From positions 1-33,955 of the forward strand of contig CAMQVJ010000025.1 of NCBI GenBank assembly GCA_947038175.1: a stretch of 33,955 nt of DNA, in the 5' to 3' direction. This stretch comes from an uncultured Desulfovibrio sp. GTDB lineage: Bacteria > Desulfobacterota > Desulfovibrionia > Desulfovibrionales > Desulfovibrionaceae. Position 1 is the stretch's first letter, and each line of letters starts with the position of its first letter. Shown one piece after another: positions 17,791 to 26,869 of the stretch. Below the pieces are notes generated by a model. The model did no database searches. It saw only the letters and a program-made list of their open reading frames with translations, and was not told the origin of the DNA. The translations under genes and the position numbers were made by a program.

Positions 17791-18867
17791 ATGCTAAATA
17801 AGCCTATTATCATTCCTCCCCAAAAGATGTCCCCCTTATTTGAGACGCATATACGTTCTCTCGCTTCCTTTTTTTTGGAAGATTCTGTGGGGGAAAATTT
17901 ACGTTCTCTTGGAATGGGGTGGACGGTGTGTAAAGAAACCTATTATTTACATAATCTTTTACCAGCAAGTGCTAATATTGCCTTTGTTGTGTCTGGTGAA
18001 AAACACATACACCATGATACGCATATTGAGCGTTGTCCGAGAGGAGGGCTTACGTTATTTCCTGCTGGTGTACCCGTATGCATGAGTAATGTGAGCTTGA
18101 TAGAAAATAATGGTAAAGAAAAGAGCGATAAAGAAGATAATCAAAATCATGAAAATTTAGGTTATGTTGCGCTCTGTGTTTCTTTTCCGCAAGAAGTTAT
18201 AAGCACGGTTTCTCATTTATTTCACAATAATAATACCTTAAATCTATTATCGACCTCCTCACCTTCTGCCTCATCATCTTCTACTTCATCTGCTTGTGAG
18301 TCTTCCCCTACTATATCTTCTCATCAGGAATGCTCCCTACAGGAATTTTCTTCTGACGACTTTCTTTTAGCTGTTCTAGAAAGCCTTGCTCTCATGTGTC
18401 ATTCCTTATCGAAGAATACCCATGGCTCGAGTACGCAAGTATTCGCAACACGCATGCTTGAGAATTTACTTCTGCTTATTGCAAGTCAAAGTTTTGGAAC
18501 GATTATGTTGCATGGTGTGATGGGTGTTGATTCCCTTTCTTTGCGTTTACGTGAACTTTTTCGTAAAGAATTATCGTATCCATGGAAAATGTCAGACGTT
18601 GCCTCCCATTTACATATGACCGAACGCACACTGAGAAGGCATTTAGAGAAATCAGGAAATGGACTTCGTGAGCTTTTGCGATCTGAACGCTTACACGCAG
18701 GTTTAGTGCTTCTACAGCAAACGAGTGAAAGCGTTGAGTCCATTGCGTTAGATTGTGGTTACTCTTCTGCTTCAAGGTTTTCTCGTCGCTTTCAAGATTT
18801 ATTTGGCGTTCTACCCCGTGAAATGCGTAAAGCAAGGGGCGATTGGGGCGGTACTTTGTCCGTTTAG
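17791..18867 (+). CDS. AraC-family transcriptional regulator
   Basis: A 358-residue protein. The C-terminal 95 residues (from about 265) are the double helix-turn-helix of the AraC/XylS family: MSDVASHLHMTERTLRRHLE for the first motif and ESIALDCGYSSASRFSRRFQ for the second, then FGVLPREMRK. The N-terminal half should be a sensor domain (AraC-binding-domain type, with the CPRGGLTLFPAGVPV strand run), and the family is known for ligand control. An unusual Ser/Thr-rich stretch at roughly 150-180 (many consecutive Ser) joins the two. ATG 17791 has AAAGGAG six bases upstream; the longer frame from 17752 was not used. It may regulate the PEBP gene just downstream, or itself. Confidence 0.92.
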   Translation: MLNKPIIIPPQKMSPLFETHIRSLASFFLEDSVGENLRSLGMGWTVCKETYYLHNLLPASANIAFVVSGEKHIHHDTHIERCPRGGLTLFPAGVPVCMSNVSLIENNGKEKSDKEDNQNHENLGYVALCVSFPQEVISTVSHLFHNNNTLNLLSTSSPSASSSSTSSACESSPTISSHQECSLQEFSSDDFLLAVLESLALMCHSLSKNTHGSSTQVFATRMLENLLLLIASQSFGTIMLHGVMGVDSLSLRLRELFRKELSYPWKMSDVASHLHMTERTLRRHLEKSGNGLRELLRSERLHAGLVLLQQTSESVESIALDCGYSSASRFSRRFQDLFGVLPREMRKARGDWGGTLSV

Positions 18868-18921
18868 GAGCGTGACAATCTGGCTTTATTTGCATACTCT
18901 CTTTAAAACGGAGGTATTATT

Positions 18922-19479
18922 ATGAAAAAAATTAAGAAAATTGCCTGGATTGTCCTTTCTCTCGTTCTTTGCTCAAGCCCTGCTTTTGCAAAAGACTTTA
19001 CGCTCTCAAGCCCGCAGCTAAAAGATGGTGCGAGCATGGAAATGACTCAAGTGTTTAATAGTTTTGGCTGCTCAGGCGAAAATGTTTCCCCTGAACTTCA
19101 TTGGAAAAATGCGCCAAAAGGAACAAAGAGCTTTGCTATTACTATGTATGACCCTGACGCTCCTACTGGTAGTGGTTGGTGGCATTGGGTTATGTTCAAC
19201 ATCCCAGCAAATGTTAATTCCATTAGCTTAGGTGCAGGCACGGATATGAGTAAGTTACCTAAGGGTACTGTTTCATCTGTGACAGATTTTGGTGCACCTG
19301 GTTACGGTGGTGCTTGCCCTCCAGAAGGCGATAAAGCGCATCGTTATATTGTCAAAATTGTTGCTTTAGGTGTGGATACACTTAACTTAGACGCAAACGC
19401 AATGCCAGCGTATGTTGGTTTCAATGTGAATAGCGCTAAGCTTGGAGAAGCGACTATTGAAGTGAAGTATGCTAGATAG
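18922..19479 (+). CDS. Secreted YbhB/YbcL-type PEBP protein
   Basis: A 185-residue member of the phosphatidylethanolamine-binding protein family (Raf kinase inhibitor-like). A Sec signal peptide occupies residues 1-23 with cleavage after AFA, so the mature protein is periplasmic. The family's ligand pocket is visible: DPDAPTGSGWWHWVMFNIP, then GYGGACPPEGDKAHRYIVK. Bacterial members have no firmly known function. GGAGG precedes the start. It follows the AraC gene by 54 bases in the same direction and ends at a strong bidirectional terminator. Confidence 0.93.
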   Translation: MKKIKKIAWIVLSLVLCSSPAFAKDFTLSSPQLKDGASMEMTQVFNSFGCSGENVSPELHWKNAPKGTKSFAITMYDPDAPTGSGWWHWVMFNIPANVNSISLGAGTDMSKLPKGTVSSVTDFGAPGYGGACPPEGDKAHRYIVKIVALGVDTLNLDANAMPAYVGFNVNSAKLGEATIEVKYAR

Positions 19480-19555
19480 AAATAATCTCCTCGTTTAAAA
19501 ATTACACAGTCAGATTGTATAACTAAAACGAATATGACGTGTATTAAATTGAAAA

Positions 19556-19597
19556 ATAGATATAAAAAAGCCCCGTAAGGGGCTTTTTTATATCTAT
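19556..19597. terminator. Bidirectional intrinsic terminator
   Basis: A perfect 19-bp inverted repeat with a four-base GTAA loop. The core AAAAAAGCCCC/GGGGCTTTTTT gives a T run on both strands, so it serves both the PEBP gene and the converging chemoreceptor gene. Confidence 0.92.
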
Positions 19598-19617
19598 TCT
19601 CTATACGTTGTAAGTCT

Positions 19618-21999
19618 TTATACAGATTTCATATCTGCAATAAGCTCTAACAAGTTTTGACTTTGAGCTGAAAGTTCAACAACTGCGCAAGAAGCTTCCT
19701 TCATGCTGAGTGCTGTTTCAGATGCGAGTTGGTTTACTTCAGCAAGAGCTGAGTTTACCACTTCGCTATTGTGCGCTTGTTCATCACTTGCTGCCGCAAT
19801 AATTTGTGACTTTTCAGCTGTTTTTTCCACCATATCTACGATACTTAGGAATACTTCACCTGACTGAGTTACAAGCTCACTTGTATGCTCAACTGCTTTC
19901 ACAGAATCATCTACTAAGTTTACGCTGTCATTGACGCTATATTGAATAGCTGTAATTGCATTGCGTACTTCTGTTGTAGAAGTCATTGTTTTTTCAGCAA
20001 GTTTTCTCACTTCATCAGCAACAACCGCAAAGCCTCTACCTGATTCCCCAGCACGAGCCGCTTCAATAGCTGCGTTAAGAGCGAGGAGGTTGGTTTGGTC
20101 AGCAATATCAGAAATTGTTGTAATAACTTCATTAATCGCATTTGCGTTATAGTTAAGTTGTTCCATACCTTTTTTGAGCTTATGGGACTGATCTTGAACA
20201 ATTTGAATGCTATTGACAGCTTTTTGAACAACTTGTGCGCCATTTTCAGCTTCAATTTTTGCGATGCTAGAAACTTCAGAAGCTTCTTTAGCATTCACAG
20301 CCATATCTATAACGGTAGCATTCATGCTTTCCATTGTATGAGCTGCTCCAGCAACACGTGTTGCTTGTGACTCAGCGCTCTTTTCTGATGTATGCAGCTG
20401 TGCTGACAACTGTTCAGAAGCGGTTGCAACTTGGCTAGAAATAGTAGTTGCGCTTTCAACAACACGCAAAATAGTATGTTGTGTTGTTTTGAATGTGGTA
20501 ATATCTGTCACGAGCTGTAGCATCGATGTAACTTCACCTTTGTCATTCATAAGCGGAATAGCGTTATACATAATGTCAAGAGTTGTACCAGAAGGATGAG
20601 CTACGGTTTCACCTTTGCAAGGTTGCTTTGTACGCAACGCATTTTGTAAGCCGTCACAGTCTGTAGAGTCATCATCACGTTGGAATAATTCCACACACTT
20701 TTTGCCTCTATAAGCTGTAGTTGTAAGTGCTACTGCTACCTTATTGAGGTACTGGGCTTCCAATTTGGCGTTTAGAACAACAATAGGAGAAGGAATATTG
20801 TCAAGAACAGTGCTGAAGCTGCTAAGAATATTATTAGTACCCTGAACAAGTTTAGCAAAAGAGCCGTCAAACTTTGAAGTATCAACACGGGCTAATAGTG
20901 AGCCTTTGCGGATATTATCTTCTAATGTTTCATAGTCAGTAATAATATGGCGTAAAACATCAGGAAGAGCTCTTAGGGAGTTTGCAAGGTCACCAAGTTC
21001 ATCTCTTGAATGAAGGTTGAATTCCATATCTAAATTACCATTGGCAATTTCTCTAGAATATTGTACAGCTTGCAGGAGACCTCTTGTGATTCTAAATACA
21101 ATAAATCCATTCACAATAATAAGTATCACAAGCATCAAAATACCAGTGTAGATTCCATCTATGCCATTAGCTCTACTTGGCGCATTTACTTCTGAAACAT
21201 CAACAGTTGCTGCAACTATCCAGTTGAGTTCTTCAATAGTATCAAAATAGGCAGACTTTTCATGACCATCTACAAGAAATAGTATTTGACCGTGCTTCTG
21301 TTGGAGAATTGCTTTTCCCCATTCGCTGTCGCTTAAATGTTGCTTTAAAACATTTTCTTTGTTTTTATGGCTGAAAACAAGCCCTTTGCTATCAGAGATA
21401 AACAAGAACCCGTATTCACCAAAAACTTCGCGCATGCGATCATTGATGCCATCTTTCAAATAGGCAACTTGATAAGCAACACCGATAACGTCTTTTGTTC
21501 CTGTTTTAAAAACAGGGTGGGCTGCTGTGTACACGATACGATTATTATACATGTACGGTGTACCTACGCTGGCAACACCAGTCAATGCTTCTTGGAAAAA
21601 GCCTCGATTTGCGATATTAGTTCCAATGCTTGCAGGGTCTTTATCACAAAGAATTTTTCCTGTTGCATCTGCAAGTCCTGTTCTCGCATAGCTATAGGTA
21701 TTAGCCATGTTAACAACACGGCTAGTCGCATTGGTTTCATTTTCTTCAAAGCCAAGAGAGCCACCTAATAAATAAGGCTGAAAAAGGGCAGTTTGCGATA
21801 AAGATTTGGCATTTTGAGCATTAAATCTGTGAACTTCTAAAAGTTCAAACACGGCACTCTCTACAGCCATTTGTCGCATTGTTGCGCTTGCATCCTCAAG
21901 GGATTCTGCGCTTTTTTGATACATCCGAGCAATCATCAGTCCCATGCCAAGCACGGAAACAATAATAACGGGTAACAAAATTTTCGTTGAAAGTTTCAT
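19618..21999 (-). CDS. Methyl-accepting chemotaxis protein with Cache, HAMP and PAS domains
   Basis: A 793-residue transmembrane chemoreceptor. Membrane segment 1 lies at about 6-24 ([20 protein letters not shown]). A periplasmic double-Cache sensor follows (about 30-280, including [22 protein letters not shown] and [20 protein letters not shown] strands). Membrane segment 2 is near 283-305, then HAMP ([20 protein letters not shown]) and a PAS-like module (about 388-505, [21 protein letters not shown]). The cytoplasmic signalling coiled coil follows, with the hairpin tip [19 protein letters not shown] near 640. No C-terminal pentapeptide tether for CheR is seen. The ligand is unknown; Cache domains often bind amino or organic acids. 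GAGGTG precedes the ATG. It is not with other chemotaxis genes. Confidence 0.95.
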   Translation of the reverse strand: MKLSTKILLPVIIVSVLGMGLMIARMYQKSAESLEDASATMRQMAVESAVFELLEVHRFNAQNAKSLSQTALFQPYLLGGSLGFEENETNATSRVVNMANTYSYARTGLADATGKILCDKDPASIGTNIANRGFFQEALTGVASVGTPYMYNNRIVYTAAHPVFKTGTKDVIGVAYQVAYLKDGINDRMREVFGEYGFLFISDSKGLVFSHKNKENVLKQHLSDSEWGKAILQQKHGQILFLVDGHEKSAYFDTIEELNWIVAATVDVSEVNAPSRANGIDGIYTGILMLVILIIVNGFIVFRITRGLLQAVQYSREIANGNLDMEFNLHSRDELGDLANSLRALPDVLRHIITDYETLEDNIRKGSLLARVDTSKFDGSFAKLVQGTNNILSSFSTVLDNIPSPIVVLNAKLEAQYLNKVAVALTTTAYRGKKCVELFQRDDDSTDCDGLQNALRTKQPCKGETVAHPSGTTLDIMYNAIPLMNDKGEVTSMLQLVTDITTFKTTQHTILRVVESATTISSQVATASEQLSAQLHTSEKSAESQATRVAGAAHTMESMNATVIDMAVNAKEASEVSSIAKIEAENGAQVVQKAVNSIQIVQDQSHKLKKGMEQLNYNANAINEVITTISDIADQTNLLALNAAIEAARAGESGRGFAVVADEVRKLAEKTMTSTTEVRNAITAIQYSVNDSVNLVDDSVKAVEHTSELVTQSGEVFLSIVDMVEKTAEKSQIIAAASDEQAHNSEVVNSALAEVNQLASETALSMKEASCAVVELSAQSQNLLELIADMKSV

Positions 22000-22791
22000 A
22001 TCACCTCACAAAGTTTAAAGAACTATACTACATTGATATACCGTATTGATAAGATAAGGCATACTGTCAACAACTGTTCAGTAAAATGTTTTTCGGCTTT
22101 CTTTCTAATAACTTTAGTGCACAGATGAGGGAAAATAATAAAAAAGAGGGAGCTAAGCAGGGAATATTTCACACAATTACCTTTTTACCTCATGAGCTAG
22201 CAAGCAAAGACTAGGCGCGCAACATAAAACTAAAATTATGATTGTAAAGGCATGCTTGGAGACAATTGTGAAAAAAAAGACATAAAGTAAAAAAAAGCTG
22301 TGCACAAGAAAAGAAAAAGAAAATTCCTAAAAAATACATTGCGTATTTATTATGAAATTTGTCCAAAAAACTGTCCGACGAAATCTAATCTTTTTTTATA
22401 TGTATTTCAAGTCTTTTTGTGGAATATATAGTTTTTATCCTTATTAATCTTTGTTTTATAGTAAATGTGCCCACGAATAATATTTTGCTTGAATTATGAT
22501 TAATAAAAACAATTTATGATTAATAAAAACAATTTATGATTAATAAAATTTTTTTAGGAATACTTATAATGGTATAATAATTGCATGTATATTTATAGTG
22601 TCAAAAAATCTTTCCTAATGAGGATATTCAGATTCTATCGAGGCTATGCCTGGTGAGATTTGACTTATAAAAGGTACTATATTAATGATAATTAGACTAT
22701 GCTTTATTATTGGCGTTTTTGTTGTTTATGTGTTATAAAGCACGATGTTGTGCACACTATTCTATTATCCTTTGAGTAGAAAAAGGAAATT
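22000..22791. other. AT-rich 790-base gap upstream of the glycan cluster
   Basis: The spacer between the chemoreceptor start and the acyltransferase gene contains no open frame that can be supported. It holds the 20-bp tandem repeat at 22491-22548, two overlapping TATAAT-like boxes at 22565-22570 and 22573-22578, and a TTGACT at about 22660. The promoter of the glycan cluster is expected here but was not fixed. Confidence 0.5.
22491..22548. repeat. 20-bp direct repeat, three copies
   Basis: A unit of the form AATTTATGATTAATAAAAAC occurs at 22491-22510 (two mismatches), 22511-22530 and 22531-22548 (partial, matching to the AATAAAA). It lies about 240 bases upstream of the first gene of the glycan cluster and just upstream of the TATAAT-like boxes, as expected for iterated regulator-binding sites or a slippage-prone array. 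Confidence 0.8.
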
Positions 22792-23274
22792 ATGGCTATG
22801 AATAATAAGAACATTGAAAATTCCATACATATACTTTCTGATGTGCAAAGTACTGATATTGGTGAAAATACATACATATGGCAATATTGTGTTGTTTTAC
22901 CTCAGGCAAAAATAGGAAAAAATTGCAATATATGTTCCCATTGCTTTATTGAAAACGATGTGTGCATTGGTGATAATGTAACCATTAAAAATAATGTGCA
23001 AGTGTGGGATGGAATGGTTATTGAGGACGATGTTTTTATTGGTGCCAATGTCACTTTTTGTAATGACAGATATCCAAAATCGAAAAATGAAAATTTCATG
23101 CTTGAGCCTATTTATATAAAAAAAGGGGCAAGTATTGGCGCAAATACTACAATACTGCCAGGAATCACCATTGGAGAGAATGCGACTATTGGCGCTGGTA
23201 GTGTTGTTACAAAAAGTGTTGCTGCCAATCAAATAGCGTATGGCAATCCCTGCAAAATAAAAAGAAAGATATAA
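22792..23274 (+). CDS. Hexapeptide-repeat acyltransferase (WbpD/FdtC-like)
   Basis: A 160-residue left-handed beta-helix enzyme, repeating I-G-x-x-x-x units (NIGENTYI style: [41 protein letters not shown]). The loop FCNDRYPKS resembles the conserved FxNDxxPR segment of sugar N-acetyltransferases such as WbpD and FdtC, which acetylate amino groups on nucleotide sugars. The substrate is not proven. First gene of the cluster; the next gene starts 11 bases after its stop. AAGGA precedes the ATG. It might instead acylate the amino group of a phospho-amine unit made by this cluster, which is inference. Confidence 0.85.
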   Translation: MAMNNKNIENSIHILSDVQSTDIGENTYIWQYCVVLPQAKIGKNCNICSHCFIENDVCIGDNVTIKNNVQVWDGMVIEDDVFIGANVTFCNDRYPKSKNENFMLEPIYIKKGASIGANTTILPGITIGENATIGAGSVVTKSVAANQIAYGNPCKIKRKI

Positions 23275-23285
23275 AGGCATCTAAT

Positions 23286-24548
23286 ATGACTATAGCTAAA
23301 GATAATACCGTAAATAACGTACAAATTTGTTATGGTGAATATACGGATTCTATAAAGCTTTCTCGCCATTATGATATGCTTAAAAAACATTTTAAGCGTA
23401 AAATCGAAAAAGGTGAAAAGCTTCGAGTTGCTTTCTATGTTCTTTTTGATGCTATTTTTCCAGGAAAACCATTGTATAAGCTCATGTTAAAAGATGATTT
23501 GTTTGAGCCTTTTATTGTTGTTATTCCAAATACTGCTAAAAGTGTTAAGCATCTGATTGAACAAATGGAATCGAATTATTTGAGCTTATCAAAAGAGTTT
23601 GAGAGTGTTTATAAGGCGTACACTCCTAAAAAAGGTATGATTGATTTTTCGGACAAAGCCGATCTTATATGTTTTTCTAATCCTTATGATCACTCAACTT
23701 ATGAATTTTATACCATGAGATATACTATCACAAAATCCATACTTCCTTTTGTGATGAGTTATGGTATCTATTCAGATAACTATGCAAAGAAATATGTTTA
23801 TAACCTAGCTTTGCATAATTCTGCATGGAAGATTTTTCTTGATACAAAGGAGCAAGTGTCCGATTTTACGCAATTAACTGATGAAAAAGGTACAAATGTT
23901 GTTCTTACTGGTTATGGAAAAATGGATGCTTTGAACGATTATATGCCAAGAGTTGGAACACGAAAAAAAATTATAATAGCTCCTCATCATACTGTTGCTA
24001 ATCCTAGTTTCCCTCTTTCTAACTTTTTAGAATACGCTTCCTTTTTTTTGATTTTACCAAAAGTTTATCCTGAGATTGATTTTGTTTTTCGTCCACATCC
24101 TTTGTTATTTATAAATCTTGTCACTGAAAATTTCTGGTCACAAGATGAAGTAGATACATATATTGAAAGAATATCAAGTTATGCTAATGTTGAATACCAA
24201 GCAGGAGGAGATTACCTTGAAACGTTTGTTCAGTCAGATGCACTGATACATGATTGTAGTTCTTTTATGTTAGAGTATTTATACACAGATAAGCCCGCCT
24301 GTTTTATGGTTAAAAATAAAGAGATCCTTGCTGAAATATATACTCCTTTTGGATTAGAAGCTCTTGCTCAACATGAATTTGCATACGTAAAAAATGATAT
24401 TATTGAATTTATTAATAATACGGTGATAGGCGGTATAGATAGAAAGAAAGAGCAACGAGGGATTTTTGTGCAAGAAGAGTTGAAAATTAATTTCCCACAT
24501 GCGTCAGAGAAAATTTTAGAACATATTAAAGAAGAGCTTGGGCAGTAA
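23286..24548 (+). CDS. CDP-glycerol glycerophosphotransferase-like protein
   Basis: A 420-residue protein whose C-terminal half carries the motifs of the Glyphos_transf family, typified by TagB and TagF, which move glycerol phosphate from CDP-glycerol to a glycan or lipid acceptor. FRPHP lies near 266 and DALIHDCSSFMLEYLYTDKP near 317. The characterised enzymes use these histidines and the DxSS motif. The N-terminal half has no clear signal or membrane segment, so the protein is cytoplasmic or peripheral. TagB/TagF are mainly from Gram-positive teichoic acid synthesis, so this is unusual in a Gram-negative setting. It follows the acyltransferase by 11 bases and precedes the aminotransferase by 11. 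A nucleotide-activated donor could come from the TagD-like genes downstream. Confidence 0.85.
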   Translation: MTIAKDNTVNNVQICYGEYTDSIKLSRHYDMLKKHFKRKIEKGEKLRVAFYVLFDAIFPGKPLYKLMLKDDLFEPFIVVIPNTAKSVKHLIEQMESNYLSLSKEFESVYKAYTPKKGMIDFSDKADLICFSNPYDHSTYEFYTMRYTITKSILPFVMSYGIYSDNYAKKYVYNLALHNSAWKIFLDTKEQVSDFTQLTDEKGTNVVLTGYGKMDALNDYMPRVGTRKKIIIAPHHTVANPSFPLSNFLEYASFFLILPKVYPEIDFVFRPHPLLFINLVTENFWSQDEVDTYIERISSYANVEYQAGGDYLETFVQSDALIHDCSSFMLEYLYTDKPACFMVKNKEILAEIYTPFGLEALAQHEFAYVKNDIIEFINNTVIGGIDRKKEQRGIFVQEELKINFPHASEKILEHIKEELGQ

Positions 24549-24559
24549 TAAGGATTTTT

Positions 24560-25654
24560 ATGAAAAATAAACTTATGATATTAGGGCCAACCGCTATTGA
24601 AAAAGAAATTTTAGATATTGGATCACTCCCTCAGGTCTATATGCGTACATCAGAGTTTAGCCTGCGCTTAGAAAGCATATTCAGAAATCTACAATATGTT
24701 TTTCAAACTAAAAATCCTGTACTGATTTTTGCTTCTTCAGGTACTGGCGTCATGGATGCAGCCGTTTCTAATTTTTTTAGTGCAGAAGATACAGTTATTG
24801 TTATCAATGGTGGAAGTTTTGGGAAAAGATGGGAGGATATTTGTCAAAACTACCGTATCAATATAATTGAGATTTCTGTAGAATTTGGTGAGAGTGTAAA
24901 CCCGAAAGACGTTATACACGTACTTGAAGAAAACCCTCATGTAAAAGGCATTTTTGCTACACATGATGAAACCTCTTCGGGTGCACTCACGGATATTCAA
25001 GAAATAGGCAAGGGTATTTATGAGTACAGTGTACAGAATAATAGAGCGAAGCCTCTTTTTATTGTGGATGCTGTGAGCTCACTTATTGTTGAAGAAATAA
25101 AAACAGACGACTGGTATATTGATATTATTATTTCTGCTTCCCAAAAAGCGTTAGCGCTTCCTCCAGGTTTAGGTTTTATGGCGGTAAGTGATGCGGCAAT
25201 AAAAAAAGCACAAGCAATAGAATCTCGTCCATTTTACTTTGATGTTCTCGAACATATAGAAAATTGGAAACGTAATCAAACGCCGTTTACGCCTGCTGTT
25301 GGAATTATTTTTCAATTGGAGAGAAGGCTAGAAAAAATAAAAGAGATGGGGCTTGAAGCAGTGCAAAAACACTATTCTGACCTCACTATTTATTTGCGAA
25401 ACTCTTTAAATACCATTGGTATTAGTGTCTTTGCAAGGAAGCCTGCAAATGCAGTTACAGGTGTAATGCTTGAAAATTTTGACGCACCTTTGCTTGTAAA
25501 ACGACTTTCAATGGAGTATCATATTGATGTTGCTCCATCGGGTGGAGAGCTTGAAAAGAAATTTGTGCGCATTGGAAATTTTGGTGATATTCAAAAACAA
25601 GATATTGATATTCTGTGCAAAGGAATTCAAAATATTTTAGAAAATCATGGCTAA
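24560..25654 (+). CDS. Class V aminotransferase (alanine/serine-glyoxylate or phosphonate type)
   Basis: A PLP-dependent fold-type I enzyme of 364 residues, class V. The opening LGPTAIEKEIL is a diverged PGPTPVP motif. HDETSSGALTDI follows, then VDAVSS with Asp170 for the cofactor nitrogen and SASQKAL with Lys196 as the PLP lysine. The C-terminal FVRIGNFGDI resembles 2-aminoethylphosphonate-pyruvate transaminase and the SgaA/AGT group. Which amino donor and acceptor it uses cannot be told. Next to AEP-like transporter genes it could interconvert an aminoethyl group and its aldehyde, but it could equally act on a small precursor such as serine. AAGGA precedes the ATG; 11 and 12 bases separate it from its neighbours. 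Confidence 0.85.
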   Translation: MKNKLMILGPTAIEKEILDIGSLPQVYMRTSEFSLRLESIFRNLQYVFQTKNPVLIFASSGTGVMDAAVSNFFSAEDTVIVINGGSFGKRWEDICQNYRINIIEISVEFGESVNPKDVIHVLEENPHVKGIFATHDETSSGALTDIQEIGKGIYEYSVQNNRAKPLFIVDAVSSLIVEEIKTDDWYIDIIISASQKALALPPGLGFMAVSDAAIKKAQAIESRPFYFDVLEHIENWKRNQTPFTPAVGIIFQLERRLEKIKEMGLEAVQKHYSDLTIYLRNSLNTIGISVFARKPANAVTGVMLENFDAPLLVKRLSMEYHIDVAPSGGELEKKFVRIGNFGDIQKQDIDILCKGIQNILENHG

Positions 25655-25666
25655 AAAGGGGATTAT

Positions 25667-26395
25667 ATGAGTACATCAACACGAATCTATGACGATAATA
25701 CAGACATTAATGCGTCTGATGTTCAATCTTTTTGGCAAGCACGTAGTAAACAAGATGATTTACATAGTGTCTTGCTTGGTAATCCCAAAGATATGGAAGT
25801 AAACATTCTAAGAAATGAACACGAAACAAAAATATTTAAATCTCATATTCCTAATATAGAGCATGCAAGCATTCTTGATATTGGCTGTGGAACAGGACGA
25901 TGGGTCGAAAATCTAAGTAAGAACTTCAAAGAATATCAAGGCTTTGATTTTACAAAAGGTTATATTGACCAAGCAAAAGAAAAATATATTGATAATAATA
26001 ATTGCCACTTTTGGAATATGTCTATCACGGAAATGAATAAAACCACATGTCCTTTACTCTATGATATTATGATTATAAATGGTGTTATAATGTATATCAA
26101 TGACGCTGAACTACCTGATTTTTTTAAAAATCTTTCAAAAATATGTGCTCCTCACGCACATATATACTTTCAAGAATCTATAAGCCTTTTAGCACATAGA
26201 TTAACATTAAAGAATTTCTATTCAGAAGAGTTACAAACAGAATATAATTCTATTTATAGAACTAAAGACGAGTATGAAAATCACTTTAGACTTTTAAATG
26301 ACTTTAGTATTGTTGCAACAGATTTGCTTCTAAACGAACAAACAGGTGCACGCCAAGAAACTCAAGCACAATACTGGGTTTTGAAGAGAGGGTAA
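25667..26395 (+). CDS. Class I SAM-dependent methyltransferase
   Basis: A 242-residue enzyme with the SAM-binding motif ILDIGCGTGRW near residues 68-78 and the acidic loop YQGFDFTKGYI that holds the ribose. The post-motif strand YDIMIINGVIMYI follows. No target-recognition domain is visible, so the acceptor is unknown. In this cluster it could methylate an amine or a sugar hydroxyl. It lies 12 bases after the aminotransferase and one base before the nucleotidyltransferase, so the genes are almost certainly translated from one mRNA. Confidence 0.85.
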   Translation: MSTSTRIYDDNTDINASDVQSFWQARSKQDDLHSVLLGNPKDMEVNILRNEHETKIFKSHIPNIEHASILDIGCGTGRWVENLSKNFKEYQGFDFTKGYIDQAKEKYIDNNNCHFWNMSITEMNKTTCPLLYDIMIINGVIMYINDAELPDFFKNLSKICAPHAHIYFQESISLLAHRLTLKNFYSEELQTEYNSIYRTKDEYENHFRLLNDFSIVATDLLLNEQTGARQETQAQYWVLKRG

Positions 26396-26396
26396 T

Positions 26397-26867
26397 ATGA
26401 TAAATGGTAAAACCGTTGTTTTTACATCTGGTACCTTTGACATGCTTCATTTCAATCATCTTAAAATGCTTGAATATGCAAAAGCCCTAGGAGATATGCT
26501 GATAGTTGGCGTGAATACAGATGAACTTGTTGCCTCTTATAAATCAACCCCTATTATTCCTTTTGAAGAGCGCATAGCCCTTATGAAAGCAATAAAAGGC
26601 CCTGATATTGTTATCCCTCAAAAATCTCTTGATCATCGAGAAAAAGTAAAAAATCTCAAATTTGATGTTTTTGTTGTTGGTGATGATTGGGCTGGAAAGT
26701 TTGACTATTTAGAAGATATGGGCGTTGATGTTGTCTATTTCCCTTATGGTGACGGCGTAAGCTCTTCATCACTTAAACAACGTATTATGGAAAATTATCA
26801 AGTATTACAAAATAAAGCGAATAGTCACATTCCCGTAAACTTTGAAATAAACAAGGATACAAAATAA
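26397..26867 (+). CDS. TagD/RfaE-like nucleotidyltransferase with altered HxGH motif
   Basis: A 156-residue member of the cytidylyltransferase superfamily. GTFD is at 12-15 and GDDWAGKFD at 95-103, the latter just like glycerol-3-phosphate cytidylyltransferase TagD. Two core motifs deviate. The nucleotide-binding HxGH reads HFNH (18-21). The C-terminal RTEGIST motif reads YGDGVSSSS (117-125), without the usual Arg; RfaE-type adenylyltransferases also have an E/D-D-G-x-S version here. It probably joins a nucleotide (CTP or ATP) to a phospho- or phosphono-compound, but activity is not assured. One base separates it from the methyltransferase and two from the LicD gene. Confidence 0.82.
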   Translation: MINGKTVVFTSGTFDMLHFNHLKMLEYAKALGDMLIVGVNTDELVASYKSTPIIPFEERIALMKAIKGPDIVIPQKSLDHREKVKNLKFDVFVVGDDWAGKFDYLEDMGVDVVYFPYGDGVSSSSLKQRIMENYQVLQNKANSHIPVNFEINKDTK

Positions 26868-26869
26868 TT

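Noticed and set aside
22491..22548. Repeats considered as a CRISPR array
   Set aside because: Units are contiguous with no spacers and no cas genes are present.
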